Below, piece by piece: positions 8,017 to 16,886 of a DNA stretch of 41,872 bases; position 1 is the stretch's first letter, and the number at the start of each line of letters is the position of its first letter. This DNA is from Cyanobacteriota bacterium (GTDB taxonomy: Bacteria; Cyanobacteriota; Cyanobacteriia; Leptolyngbyales; Leptolyngbyaceae): positions 1 to 41,872 of the forward strand of contig JAPLHZ010000180.1 of NCBI GenBank assembly GCA_026389365.1. The letters are read 5' to 3'. The notes under the pieces were generated by a model. That model did no database searches, was not told where the DNA came from, and saw nothing but the letters and a program-made list of their open reading frames with translations. A program made the translations under genes and the position numbers.

Positions 8017-9219
8017 CTAGTTTTTCACTCTAGTATAGTGCGCACCTTGGCCCAGACATTGCCAGACCCATTCCGATCGAATCGCAATTAAACCTATAGC
8101 TGTCAACACTAATAATAACGTGTGATTCCATTGGCGAGGCGTAAGTTCAGGATTTCCTAAGTAATGAGATCCAATGATCACCGTATGCCCCAAAGCTAAG
8201 GCCAAGGCGGGAAGACTCAGCAGATGCAGTTTTCGCCACCCGCGCCCCAGAATTTTCACCCACCGATCGAAACTGGTGAACAGCAGCGGCAATAAGAGCA
8301 AGAGCGCACCCACACCTGCAACATATCCCCATTGCTGCTGTGGGGGTAAAAAACTAACAGCACTAAAATTCCAATTGAGGCTATGGGACAACATATGGGC
8401 CGTGTGAGCGATCGCCAAAATTCCCGCACTAACGCCCAGGGTTCGACGATAGATCAACAGCTTGGGCCAGACTTTTGCTAGGGGACGCGCGGCTAATGCC
8501 AACATCAAGCAACCGATCGCACCATGACCCGTCAAATCCACCATTTCACTAGTACGAAAAATCGTTAGAACTCCGATGATCGCAGTGACAACTCCGCCTA
8601 ATTTAAATAACTGACGGCTGCGATCCTCGCTCCAGTGGGACACCAGCCCGCCCACACTCAGCATCATGGGCAAAGTTCCGAGTCCAAAGGCTAACATCGT
8701 CAAGGCTCCCGACAGCGGAGTTAACGTTTCGGCGGCTTTGAGTTGTGCAACGTACAGAAACCCGCAGGGCATTAGTCCCCACAGCAATCCGAGAACTCCC
8801 GGTGAAGCCATGACCCAGCGGCCCATCCAGTGATTAAGACCATTGTGCAATCGGACCGCGAAGGGATGCTGCGGTAAGCCCCGATCGCCGAAGGCCGAGA
8901 ATCCAAATCCCACCAACATCAGTCCCGTGACAACAGCAAAGGCTTGTCGAAGTGGACTGCCTAATCCCACCCACGCACCGCCTGCAATCATCACCGACCC
9001 AACCCCGCCCATCAATGCACCGACTAAGGCATAGCTAATCAAGCGCCCAATATTGAGCAAAATTACGGGCAAAAATTTCAAAAAAACAGATTTATTCTGG
9101 CTCGCCGAATCGCTGAGGAGCAAGGCCGTACTGAGCGGCCCACACATCCCTAAGCAATGCCCAAAGCTACCCAAAAACCCTAAACTCACCATCAGCCAAT
9201 AGTCGATCGTCGCCATCAT
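8017..9219 (-). CDS. TauE/SafE (UreH-like) membrane protein with C-terminal ferric-reductase-like domain
   Basis: The 400-residue protein is almost entirely membrane helices. Its N-terminal half has the motif GSFGHCLGMCGP (residues about 15-26) and, later, LLWGLMPCGFLYVA, hallmarks of the UreH/SafE-type transporter family associated with sulfite/anion export or copper-cofactor assembly. The second half (from about residue 255) has His pairs in helices (AHTAHMLSHS; LGHTVIIGSHY), as in the heme-binding helices of ferric-reductase-like transmembrane domains. The fusion suggests membrane electron transfer coupled to metal handling; the substrate is unknown. Two adjacent ATGs (MMATIDYW) begin the frame. 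Confidence 0.8.
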   Translation of the reverse strand: MMATIDYWLMVSLGFLGSFGHCLGMCGPLSTALLLSDSASQNKSVFLKFLPVILLNIGRLISYALVGALMGGVGSVMIAGGAWVGLGSPLRQAFAVVTGLMLVGFGFSAFGDRGLPQHPFAVRLHNGLNHWMGRWVMASPGVLGLLWGLMPCGFLYVAQLKAAETLTPLSGALTMLAFGLGTLPMMLSVGGLVSHWSEDRSRQLFKLGGVVTAIIGVLTIFRTSEMVDLTGHGAIGCLMLALAARPLAKVWPKLLIYRRTLGVSAGILAIAHTAHMLSHSLNWNFSAVSFLPPQQQWGYVAGVGALLLLLPLLFTSFDRWVKILGRGWRKLHLLSLPALALALGHTVIIGSHYLGNPELTPRQWNHTLLLVLTAIGLIAIRSEWVWQCLGQGAHYTRVKN

Positions 9220-9267
9220 CTACTCCCATCCGCACTTTGTTATTGTGACGGAAAATTAGAATCCAAA

Positions 9268-11529
9268 TCAATAAACGGGGTCATTTGATGGCAGTGACGA
9301 TGGATTCACGATCGCATAACGATTTTTTCCAGCAGCTTTTGCCTCATACATGGCCCCATCTGCTCCCTGTAACAACCCTTGTACGGTGTCATAATGAGTC
9401 GGGTACAGCGCAATACCAACGCTAGCACTCACCCGAACCAACTGCCCATCAAAGTTGTAAGGCAACGCGAGGGTCTCTATCATTTTTTGGGCGACTCGCA
9501 TTACCTCTAGCTCTCCTGGAACCACCGTCAAAATTACCGTAAATTCATCGCCGCCTAGACGAGCCACCATATCACTGGCTCGTAAACTGGAAATCAATCG
9601 CTTCGCCACTGATTTCAATAATTGATCGCCCACACCATGGCCGAAGGAGTCATTTACCTGCTTAAATCCATCTAAATCGATAAATAACAGCGCAACCATG
9701 CGGGATTCGGAAGCAGCCCATTCGATCGACTGTTGGAGGTTTTCATGGAACAGTTGACGATTGGGCAGGCCCGTCAGTGGATCATGGTTGGCCAAGTAAT
9801 GCAATTGGGTTTGGGAGTCTCGCAATTCTTGATTGGATTTGGATAGTTCTTGAGTGGTGCGACGCAGGCTTTCTTCGAGGGATTTCCGGATGGTAATGTC
9901 GCGAATCACGCCCACCAACAGCACATTTCCCTGGGCATCACGGTGTAACGATCGCTTTGTGGCAATGGAGTAGGTCTTACCCAACACATCCGTCAGCGTT
10001 TCTTCATATTCCTGTTTCTGTTGCTGCCTCAAGACCTCTTCATCTGCTTGATAGAAGGCATCTGCCTCTCGTTTAGAGAAAATATCGTATACCGTTTTTC
10101 CAATCAGGGCTTCTATGTCCATACCAATAAATCGCCCATAGGCTTGGTTCACCACCACCCAGCGATGGCTTCGATCTTGGACAAAGACAGGATCCGGAAT
10201 CGTATTGAGAATTTGATGCAAAAAATCTTTCGATTGCTCGAGTTTTTCCTTAGATTGAGCCACACGGCTGGTTATGAGTGCAAACGCTGTAATCAACGCG
10301 GCCAACGGGGCCACAACGGGAATTATCCAGCCCATCAAAAAAGCTGCATAGCCAATCACCAGAACGATCGCCCCCAGGATCACGACCAGCACCAACGATC
10401 GTTTTGGGCCGCGAAATCTCATACAGACAAACACCCCCATCGCCGCCCACAGAGCAATCCAGGCAACTTCGAGTGGTTCCGACCAAACTTGCAGTAACGC
10501 TCGACCATCAAGGGCGGCTGACAAAATCTGGCTGGTGAACTGCGCCTGTAACTCCATGCCGCTCATTAACGAGGTTGCACCGCCAAACCGATGATGAGTA
10601 TAGGGCGTTGCGAAAAAATCGTGCAAACTGGTGGCGGTAGTCCCAATTAACACAATTTTATCTTGCAAAATCTGCGCCGGAACATCTCCCCCCATTAAGT
10701 CCTGAAGCATCAATGTTTGAAAGCGCCGATTTAGTCCACGAAAATTAACCATCACCTGATACGCGCCCGCATCCGCATTGATATAAGGTCCATCATTCCT
10801 CTGAAATTGTCGGAAAATTCCGCGTCCTAATTTCAGATCTGAGACGTGGTAGGGAGAAGGTTGTTCATAAATTTTTTCTTTAGATAGATAAAGCTTAGCC
10901 AATTTCAGTGAAAAACTTTCCCGAATATAGTTACCCCGGTTGCTTTTCCAATACAAAAACGATCGACGCACCCGTTGATCACTGTCTAAAATAATATTGT
11001 TAAACCCCACCCGCTTTGCCTTTTCCAATACAGGTGGCGGTGCAACTTGGCTACCACTTTGATCCGCTAGCTGCTCAATACCGATAATATTTGCGTTAGT
11101 TTCTAGAAATTTCTGTAGTTGCGATGTTCCTGGCGATAGCGGAATATCGCGGTATAAATCCAATCCGATTGCCGTCGGCTTCATCTCCTGAATTTGCGTC
11201 AAAATATCGACTAGTTGTTGATCCGATATAGGCCATCGACCGATCTGGTTGAGATCATTTTCATCAATATCAACAATCACAATCCGCGAATCCAATGGCT
11301 CATCGCCACGCATCCGAAAGAACTGATCTAACATCCTGAACTCTGAACCTTCTAACATCGAGAGCGATCGAATTACTAACACTAGTAGTGTCACTAAAAG
11401 GGCGCTACCGAGTCCATTTTTAAAACGCCCATTCTTAACCGCAACCCATCGACGAATCGTAGGCATCACAATTTTAAAAAAGCCTGTAAGTTTAGAAGCC
11501 GATAGCGTTAGGCGAAATGAATTCACCAC
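9268..11529 (-). CDS. CHASE2-PAS-GGDEF diguanylate cyclase
   Basis: The protein (about 750 residues) has a signal-anchor helix near residue 45, a periplasmic CHASE2 sensor domain (about 60-345; DSRIVIVDIDENDL, GLDLYRD, VLIGTTATSLHD) and three more helices (about 355-425). A PAS domain (about 435-555; TIPDPVFVQDRSHRW, then GVIRDITIRKSLE) and a GGDEF domain (from about 585; NHDPLTGLPNRQLF) follow. The active site is intact (RLGGDEF) and the inhibitory RxxD product site (RASD) lies five residues before it. It should make cyclic-di-GMP from GTP in response to an external signal and be feedback-inhibited. No EAL domain follows. Two GTG codons occur at 11529 and 11526; the AAGGAG at 11533-11538 fits the second better. 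Confidence 0.93.
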   Translation of the reverse strand: MVNSFRLTLSASKLTGFFKIVMPTIRRWVAVKNGRFKNGLGSALLVTLLVLVIRSLSMLEGSEFRMLDQFFRMRGDEPLDSRIVIVDIDENDLNQIGRWPISDQQLVDILTQIQEMKPTAIGLDLYRDIPLSPGTSQLQKFLETNANIIGIEQLADQSGSQVAPPPVLEKAKRVGFNNIILDSDQRVRRSFLYWKSNRGNYIRESFSLKLAKLYLSKEKIYEQPSPYHVSDLKLGRGIFRQFQRNDGPYINADAGAYQVMVNFRGLNRRFQTLMLQDLMGGDVPAQILQDKIVLIGTTATSLHDFFATPYTHHRFGGATSLMSGMELQAQFTSQILSAALDGRALLQVWSEPLEVAWIALWAAMGVFVCMRFRGPKRSLVLVVILGAIVLVIGYAAFLMGWIIPVVAPLAALITAFALITSRVAQSKEKLEQSKDFLHQILNTIPDPVFVQDRSHRWVVVNQAYGRFIGMDIEALIGKTVYDIFSKREADAFYQADEEVLRQQQKQEYEETLTDVLGKTYSIATKRSLHRDAQGNVLLVGVIRDITIRKSLEESLRRTTQELSKSNQELRDSQTQLHYLANHDPLTGLPNRQLFHENLQQSIEWAASESRMVALLFIDLDGFKQVNDSFGHGVGDQLLKSVAKRLISSLRASDMVARLGGDEFTVILTVVPGELEVMRVAQKMIETLALPYNFDGQLVRVSASVGIALYPTHYDTVQGLLQGADGAMYEAKAAGKNRYAIVNPSSLPSNDPVY

Positions 11530-11811
11530 AAACTCCTTGACGGCAGATTAATACCATCTATAATATTTGCCTAAATTTACGACGAGATGGACCGCAGCTG
11601 CTCCTCCAAAAGAAAGAGACTGCCAGGTCAAACGGCATTATTTAATATGATTTTTTTGTATCGTTTTTAAATCGTCGCTTTGGATAATCTAGGAGTCTTA
11701 GGAATGAGCATTTCATACGATGATCGCTCATTCAATAAACTCAGACTGCCCCCATTCTCAGGTATTCCCCTAAGATGAGGGTAATCCGGATCTTAATTGA
11801 AGAGTAATTTC

Positions 11812-12783
11812 TTAGTGCGGAGAAATTCCCTTTTCAAGCCATGTCATCACTTGAATTCCCAGGGTCAATCCGCTTAACCGATCGACCTCTCGAATGCCCG
11901 TCGGACTGGTGACATTCACTTCTGTGAGGTTGCCGCCAATGATATCTATCCCCACAAAAATCAAGCCATCGCGCTGTAGAGCCGGAGCCAATTCCGCCGC
12001 AATTTCCCGATCGCGTGGCGTTACGTCTACTTGGTCCGCCCGTCCACCAACGGCCATGTTGCCTCGGAAGTCATCGCCCGTGGGTACTCGGTTCACGGCC
12101 CCGATCGGCTCCCCATTCAACAAAATAACTCGTTTGTCACCCAATTTTGCATCCGGCAAATAAGTCTGAACCATGACCGGAATCGAGCCTTGGACCGTGC
12201 TGATTTCAACGTGGGAATTAAAGTTTCGATCGCCCTCTTCCAAAAACAAAATGCCTTCTCCAGCCTTCCCACCCAAAGGTTTCATCACGACTCGACCTTC
12301 CTGGGCTAAAAAGTCACGAATCACCTGTTTATTTTGGGTGACGATCGTGGTGGGAATCGAGTTCAAAAATTGCAGGGCGTACATTTTTTCATTGGCCGCC
12401 CGAATACCGCTCGGCGCATTCACCACACGGGTTTTTGCGGGATTCACATAATCCAATAAATAAGTCGCATACAGGTAAGCGGTGTTGACAGGCGGATCAA
12501 TTCGCATCCACACAACATCAAAGGTTTCCAGGGGCAAAAACTGAGACGTACCGAGTTCAAACCAAGATTCGATCGCCACCCAACGATTTTCGCCCAACGT
12601 CACGGGGACGAGCTTCACAGGCGTAACGGTGGCCCAGGTTTTACTCGCCATCACCGTCAATGAATTGGCTAGCAACATCCAGACTTCGTGGCCCATTTCT
12701 TGCGCGGCTTCCATCAAGGCCACATTGCTGTCATGGGTGGGATCAAGACGATCGATCGGGTCAATGATAAAGGCCAGTTTCAC
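11812..12783 (-). CDS. gshB: Glutathione synthetase
   Basis: This ATP-grasp enzyme joins gamma-glutamylcysteine and glycine. The start MKLAFIIDPIDRLDP is characteristic of bacterial GshB. Later motifs are DVVWMRIDPPVNTAYLYATY, VMKPLGGKAGEGI (ATP-binding loop), GDKRVILLNGEPIGAVNRVP, DIIGGNLTEVNVTSPTG (metal/ATP site) and GIREVDRLSG. The frame can start at TTG 12795, but the GTG at 12783 gives the family-typical N-terminus and is preferred. It is monocistronic in appearance, with 282 bp without genes downstream, containing only a short inverted repeat (GAATGAGC at 11702 and its complement at 11726). Confidence 0.95.
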   Translation of the reverse strand: MKLAFIIDPIDRLDPTHDSNVALMEAAQEMGHEVWMLLANSLTVMASKTWATVTPVKLVPVTLGENRWVAIESWFELGTSQFLPLETFDVVWMRIDPPVNTAYLYATYLLDYVNPAKTRVVNAPSGIRAANEKMYALQFLNSIPTTIVTQNKQVIRDFLAQEGRVVMKPLGGKAGEGILFLEEGDRNFNSHVEISTVQGSIPVMVQTYLPDAKLGDKRVILLNGEPIGAVNRVPTGDDFRGNMAVGGRADQVDVTPRDREIAAELAPALQRDGLIFVGIDIIGGNLTEVNVTSPTGIREVDRLSGLTLGIQVMTWLEKGISPH

Positions 12784-12878
12784 AGCAGTTGCCAAGCAGA
12801 ATAACTAGCCCATTTTATCGCGAAATGCCGCGTACTTTATCGTGAAGCCACATCGTGAAGCCGCCCAATGAAACGCAC

Positions 12879-14510
12879 CTAGGTGATGGCGATCGGTTCT
12901 TTACCCGCAACAACGGGAGCGATCGCATTCAGGACAAGTTCAGGGTGATCGCCCATAAGCTGCTGACAGTTCCACTCGTTTTTAAAGAGCAACACGGGCC
13001 GTTCCCAGCTATCTTTCACCACCAACGTATTAAACATCCGCCCTACAGCCTCAACCGCCGCCCAGCCGCCCTCCACCCAGCGCGCTACAGAATAGGGCAG
13101 CCAATCAAGCTGAGTCTCGACTCCATATTCACTCTGCAACCTGAACTGCACCACTTCCATTTGCAATTGCCCCACCGCCGCCAAGATTGGGTCGCGTTTA
13201 GATTCGTCGCTGGAGTACATGATTTGTACGGCTCCTTCTTCGCGCAGTTCGGAAACGGCTTTGCGGAATTGCTTAAATTTCGAGGGATTAGGGTTACGAA
13301 GATAGGCAAAGAGTTCGGGCGAAAAACATGGAATTCCTTCGTACTCCAGCTTTTTACCCATATAAATGGTGTCGCCGATCGCAAAAACTCCAGGATTATT
13401 TAGCCCGATAATATCGCCGGGATAGGCTTCTTCAATCACTTCACGATCTTGAGCAAATAGCTTCTGGGGGCGAGATAGACGTACAACTTTCCCCGATCGC
13501 GCATGGGTCACAGACATGTCTTTTTCAAACTTGCCTGAGCAAACCCGTACAAAAGCAATCCGATCGCGGTGACGTGGATCCATGTTGGCTTGAAGCTTAA
13601 ACACAAAGCCCGAGAATTCAGGATAAGTTGGCTCAATAATGCCTTCGGTGCTTTCGTGGGAACCGGGCTTCAGAGCGTAATTCAAGAAAGAGTCCAGAAA
13701 TAATTCCACCCCAAAATTGGTCATGGCACTGCCAAAAAACACAGGAGTCATTAATCCTTCATGAATCGCCTCCACATCCAACTCGCAACCTAATTGATCC
13801 AGAAGCTCTAGTTCTTCCTGGAACTGTGCATACAAATCTGGTTCAAACATCGACTCTAGATTCGGATCATCTAGCTCCACAATCGTATCTTTTGCAACTT
13901 TTCTCCCACCGATCGATCGTTCAAATAAATGAATTTGTCGCTTTTGCCGATCGAACACGCCTCGGAACCGATCGCCGCTGCCAATGGGCCAATTGACCGG
14001 ATAGGTCATCATCTGAAATTCTTTTTCAATTTCATCGAGTAGATCGAGCGGCGCACGACCGGGACGATCCATTTTGTTGATGAAGGTGAAAATCGGAAGT
14101 TCCCGCATCCGACACACTTCAAAAAGCTTACGAGTCTGAGGCTCTAGCCCCTTTGCTGCATCAATCAACATCACCGCATTGTCTGCCGCCGCCAACGTCC
14201 GATACGTATCTTCACTAAAATCTTGGTGTCCCGGCGTATCCAAAAGATTAATTGAGCAGTCACGATAGTCGAACTGCAACACCGTTGAGGTAATGGAAAT
14301 TCCCCGCTGCTTTTCCATTTCCATCCAGTCAGAAGTGGCATGACGCTGTTCTTTACGCGCTTTCACGGCACCCGCTTCATGAATCGCGCCTCCGTAAAGC
14401 AGCAATTTTTCCGTCAGCGTTGTTTTTCCCGCATCTGGGTGGGAGATGATGGCAAAATTTCGGCGACGATCGACCGCAATCTTAAGTTCAGCTAGCAATT
14501 CAGTAGACAT
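12879..14510 (-). CDS. prfC: Peptide chain release factor 3 (GTPase)
   Basis: RF3 removes RF1/RF2 from the ribosome after termination. The GTPase motifs are plain: [14 protein letters not shown] (P-loop), RGISITSTV (switch I), [16 protein letters not shown] (switch II) and [12 protein letters not shown] (NKxD). The rest matches RF3 ([10 protein letters not shown] near the C-terminus). The frame is open up to 14570, but ATG 14510 gives the family N-terminus [22 protein letters not shown] tandem 16 bp repeat duplicates the start region: CTATGTCTACTGAATA occurs just upstream and the second copy carries the start. No clear ribosome-binding site is visible. Confidence 0.95.
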   Translation of the reverse strand: MSTELLAELKIAVDRRRNFAIISHPDAGKTTLTEKLLLYGGAIHEAGAVKARKEQRHATSDWMEMEKQRGISITSTVLQFDYRDCSINLLDTPGHQDFSEDTYRTLAAADNAVMLIDAAKGLEPQTRKLFEVCRMRELPIFTFINKMDRPGRAPLDLLDEIEKEFQMMTYPVNWPIGSGDRFRGVFDRQKRQIHLFERSIGGRKVAKDTIVELDDPNLESMFEPDLYAQFQEELELLDQLGCELDVEAIHEGLMTPVFFGSAMTNFGVELFLDSFLNYALKPGSHESTEGIIEPTYPEFSGFVFKLQANMDPRHRDRIAFVRVCSGKFEKDMSVTHARSGKVVRLSRPQKLFAQDREVIEEAYPGDIIGLNNPGVFAIGDTIYMGKKLEYEGIPCFSPELFAYLRNPNPSKFKQFRKAVSELREEGAVQIMYSSDESKRDPILAAVGQLQMEVVQFRLQSEYGVETQLDWLPYSVARWVEGGWAAVEAVGRMFNTLVVKDSWERPVLLFKNEWNCQQLMGDHPELVLNAIAPVVAGKEPIAIT

Positions 14511-14738
14511 AGTATTCAGTAGACATAGTGCGTTCAGACTTAGTGCATTGAGGCGCGTGAGGTTCTTCATTCTACCTCAAGGGGAATCCATGGAGATTCG
14601 ATCGGTTAACTTCATCCCCCTTCAGGCCTATTCCCTCTCCCTAAAAACTGTCCCGGATAAACCTTCGAGCTGGAGCGTTATAGCCTACAATGCGTTACTA
14701 GATCGCGTTCTAGGTCTTGGCTTTCCAAGAGAGTTTTT

Positions 14739-16328
14739 ATGAGCAATGGATACGTTGCACTGGTTCTCCACGCTCACTTACCATTTGTGCGTCACCCCGA
14801 GAGCGACTTTGTTCTCGAAGAAGAATGGCTTTATGAGGCAATTACAGAGACCTATATTCCCCTTCTTCAAGTTTTTGAAGGCTTAAAGCGCGACGGCGTT
14901 AACTTTAAGCTCACCATGAGCATGACCCCGCCCTTGGTTTCGATGTTGGCGGATCCCCTACTCCAAGAGCGCTACAACGAACACTTGGGCGCACTAGAAG
15001 AACTCGCAGAACTCGAAATCGATCGTCATCGTAACAATGGCCACATGAAATATTTGGCGGAATACTACGCCGAAGAGTTTCAAAAAGTCCGACAGATGTG
15101 GGAAAAGTACGACGGCAATCTCATCACCGCCTTCAAAGAATACCAAGATTCAAACAACCTCGACATCATCACCTGCGGCGCAACCCACGGATATTTGCCG
15201 TTGATGAAGATGTACCCCCAAGCGGTATGGGCACAACTCAAGGTCGCAACAGAGCATTACGAAGACACCTTTGGCCGATCGCCCAAGGGCATATGGCTGC
15301 CTGAATGTGCCTACTACGAAGGGCTGGAACGCATGGTGGCGGATGCGGGTCTGCGGTACTTCCTGACGGATGGTCACGGGATTTTATACGGTCGTCCGCG
15401 TCCAAGATTTGGCACCTATGCCCCCATTTTTACTGAATCTGGTGTAGCAGCATTTGGCCGAGATCAGGAGTCATCGCAGCAGGTTTGGTCGTCAGAAGTT
15501 GGCTATCCGGGAGCGGCTGAATATCGTGAATTTTATCGAGATTTGGGCTGGGATGCGGAGTATGAGTACATTAAGCCGTACATTATGCCCAACGGCCAAC
15601 GCAAAAATGTGGGAATCAAGTATCACCGGATTACGGGTAAGACCGTCGGCTCTAGCGATAAGGCTCTGTATGACCCTTACTGGGCCAAGGAAAAAGCCGC
15701 GTCCCATGCCGGAAACTTCATGGAGAACCGCAAACAACAAGTCGGCAGTCTGAGCAATATGATGGGCCGTAAGCCGATCGTGGTTTCGCCCTATGATGCG
15801 GAACTGTTCGGCCATTGGTGGTATGAAGGTCCGTGGTTTATTGATTATTTCCTGCGTAAATCTTGGTTTGACCAAAAGGACTACGAAGTTACTCACCTAT
15901 CTGATTATTTACGCGGCAATCCCACTCAACAAGTGGTGCGGCCTTCGCAGTCAAGCTGGGGCTACAAAGGCTTCCATGAATATTGGCTGAATGATACGAA
16001 TGCGTGGGTTTATCCTCATTTGCACAAAATTGCAGAGCGCATGATCGATCTATCACGCATGGAACCAGAAGACGAGTTGCAATGGAAGGCGCTGAATCAG
16101 GCCTCTCGTGAAGTGTTGTTGGCGCAGTCGTCGGATTGGGCATTCATTATGCGAACCGGAACGATGGTGCCCTATGCAGTGCGGCGAACAAAATCCCATG
16201 TCCAACGGTTTAATAAGTTATACGAGGATATTCGGGCTGGAAAAATCGATTCGGGTTGGTTGGAAAAGGTGGAGGCGATCGATAACATCTTCCCCAACAT
16301 CAACTACCGTGTTTATCGCCCCTTGTAA
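14739..16328 (+). CDS. 1,4-alpha-glucan branching enzyme, GH57 family
   Basis: The 529-residue protein begins GYVALVLHAHLPFVRHPE, the GH57 start. It has the nucleophile region GIWLPECAYYEG (Glu) and the acid/base region VVSPYDAELFGHWWYEGP (Asp). The C-terminal helical domain ending WLEKVEAIDNIFPNINYRVY is typical of GH57 branching enzymes, which make alpha-1,6 branches in glycogen. The ATG at 14739 is the first in frame after the upstream non-coding 228 bp. Its last 24 codons and stop are repeated at 20622-20692 as part of the duplicated integron platform. The intact gene is the copy here. Confidence 0.93.
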   Translation: MSNGYVALVLHAHLPFVRHPESDFVLEEEWLYEAITETYIPLLQVFEGLKRDGVNFKLTMSMTPPLVSMLADPLLQERYNEHLGALEELAELEIDRHRNNGHMKYLAEYYAEEFQKVRQMWEKYDGNLITAFKEYQDSNNLDIITCGATHGYLPLMKMYPQAVWAQLKVATEHYEDTFGRSPKGIWLPECAYYEGLERMVADAGLRYFLTDGHGILYGRPRPRFGTYAPIFTESGVAAFGRDQESSQQVWSSEVGYPGAAEYREFYRDLGWDAEYEYIKPYIMPNGQRKNVGIKYHRITGKTVGSSDKALYDPYWAKEKAASHAGNFMENRKQQVGSLSNMMGRKPIVVSPYDAELFGHWWYEGPWFIDYFLRKSWFDQKDYEVTHLSDYLRGNPTQQVVRPSQSSWGYKGFHEYWLNDTNAWVYPHLHKIAERMIDLSRMEPEDELQWKALNQASREVLLAQSSDWAFIMRTGTMVPYAVRRTKSHVQRFNKLYEDIRAGKIDSGWLEKVEAIDNIFPNINYRVYRPL

Positions 16329-16429
16329 TTGCTTGAGGCTCCAGAGATTCGCTAACAGAATCATTCATTTGCGGATGGTTCTGTGGCGAAAACGATCGAT
16401 TTTAGGAAGTTTGGTTTTGAGACGTTGCC

Positions 16430-16570
16430 TTAGTTGCGCAATTCATGACCGTAGCGAACTCTGCCACCCGCCCAATGCAACTTTTCTCGTAATGTTCGGT
16501 AAGAGTAGTGTTTGAGTCGAATGGCATCACGGACTTGATCTAGGAGTTTCTTCTTAGGTGGGATTTCCAT
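16430..16570 (-). pseudogene. Chimeric ORF: integron integrase N-terminus fused to NAD kinase C-terminus
   Basis: The 46-codon frame starts at ATG 16570. Residues 1-26 (MEIPPKKKLLDQVRDAIRLK then HYSYRT) are the start of an integron-type tyrosine recombinase; in IntI this continues with the first DNA-binding helices. From the shared YRT it continues LREKLHWAGGRVRYGHELRN and stops, which is exactly the last 20 residues of the NAD kinase at 23353-24273. The catalytic Arg/His/Tyr domain is absent, so no recombinase is made. In the fused tail every difference from the true nadK end is synonymous. The minus-strand position directly beside attI, facing away from the cassettes, is the classical intI position. 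Confidence 0.8.
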
Positions 16571-16670
16571 AAGATCTCACGGGTGATTGTGTTGTGAAAA
16601 GCTAACCTTCGTTAAGACTTTATGAGAGGATGGTGACCTGTGGGAGGGGTGACTATACTGAAGTGAGTCC

Positions 16671-16810
16671 ACCTAAGATCCCGATTTGGGTTGTTAGACG
16701 GACAGATTGGCGACCTAAGCACCCGTTTGGATGGGTTAGGCAGAAATACTTCTACCTAAGATCCTGTTTCAGAGTGTTAGGCGGAATGAGTTCAGTCTAA
16801 TAAATAGTTA
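16671..16810 (+). other. attI-like site with three 41-42 bp hairpin repeats, copy A
   Basis: Units begin ACCTAAG at 16671, 16713 and 16754. Each contains CCTAA, about 20 bases, then TTAGG or TTAGA (in GTTAGACGG, GTTAGGCAG, GTTAGGCGG), so each can fold into a hairpin. The region ends in AATAG|TTA at 16803-16810, where the first cassette begins. Its place between the intI start and the first cassette matches attI, where IntI inserts incoming cassettes. A TATACT at 16654-16659 might be the -10 of a cassette promoter, but I see no convincing -35. Confidence 0.65.
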
Positions 16811-16886
16811 GCTGTACAATATCCTAAATAAATTGAGTCAAATAAGAGATAATTCTTGTAAGACGTATAGGCAATGGTGAAAACAG

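Larger units (their letters stand above)
16258..16810. repeat. Duplicated integron platform, copy A
   Basis: This 553 bp block recurs as a direct repeat at 20622-21191. It contains, in order, the last 24 codons of the GH57 gene, about 100 bp of spacer, a minus-strand chimeric ORF (16430-16570) and an attI-like region with three hairpin repeats. Few substitutions separate the copies; copy B has about 14 extra bases after the GH57 stop and single-base insertions at three or four places. Similarity starts at 16258 and ends right after AGTTA at 16806-16810, the point where integrase joins cassettes. Confidence 0.92.

Noticed and set aside
10021-10497. 158-codon + frame opposite the diguanylate cyclase
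   Set aside because: Antisense shadow with low-complexity His/Gln composition and no start signal.
12855-13403. 182-codon + frame over prfC
   Set aside because: Antisense to a conserved gene, no ribosome-binding site, no recognisable domain.
16108-16515. Long + frame over the GH57 end, and the related frame at 20693-20881
   Set aside because: The two frames look conserved only because the DNA is duplicated; both run antisense to the intI/nadK chimera or out of frame in GH57 and have no protein features of their own.
16671-16795. Evenly spaced repeats considered as a small CRISPR array
   Set aside because: Only three units, the spacers are not unique between the two copies, no cas genes nearby, and the position fits attI.
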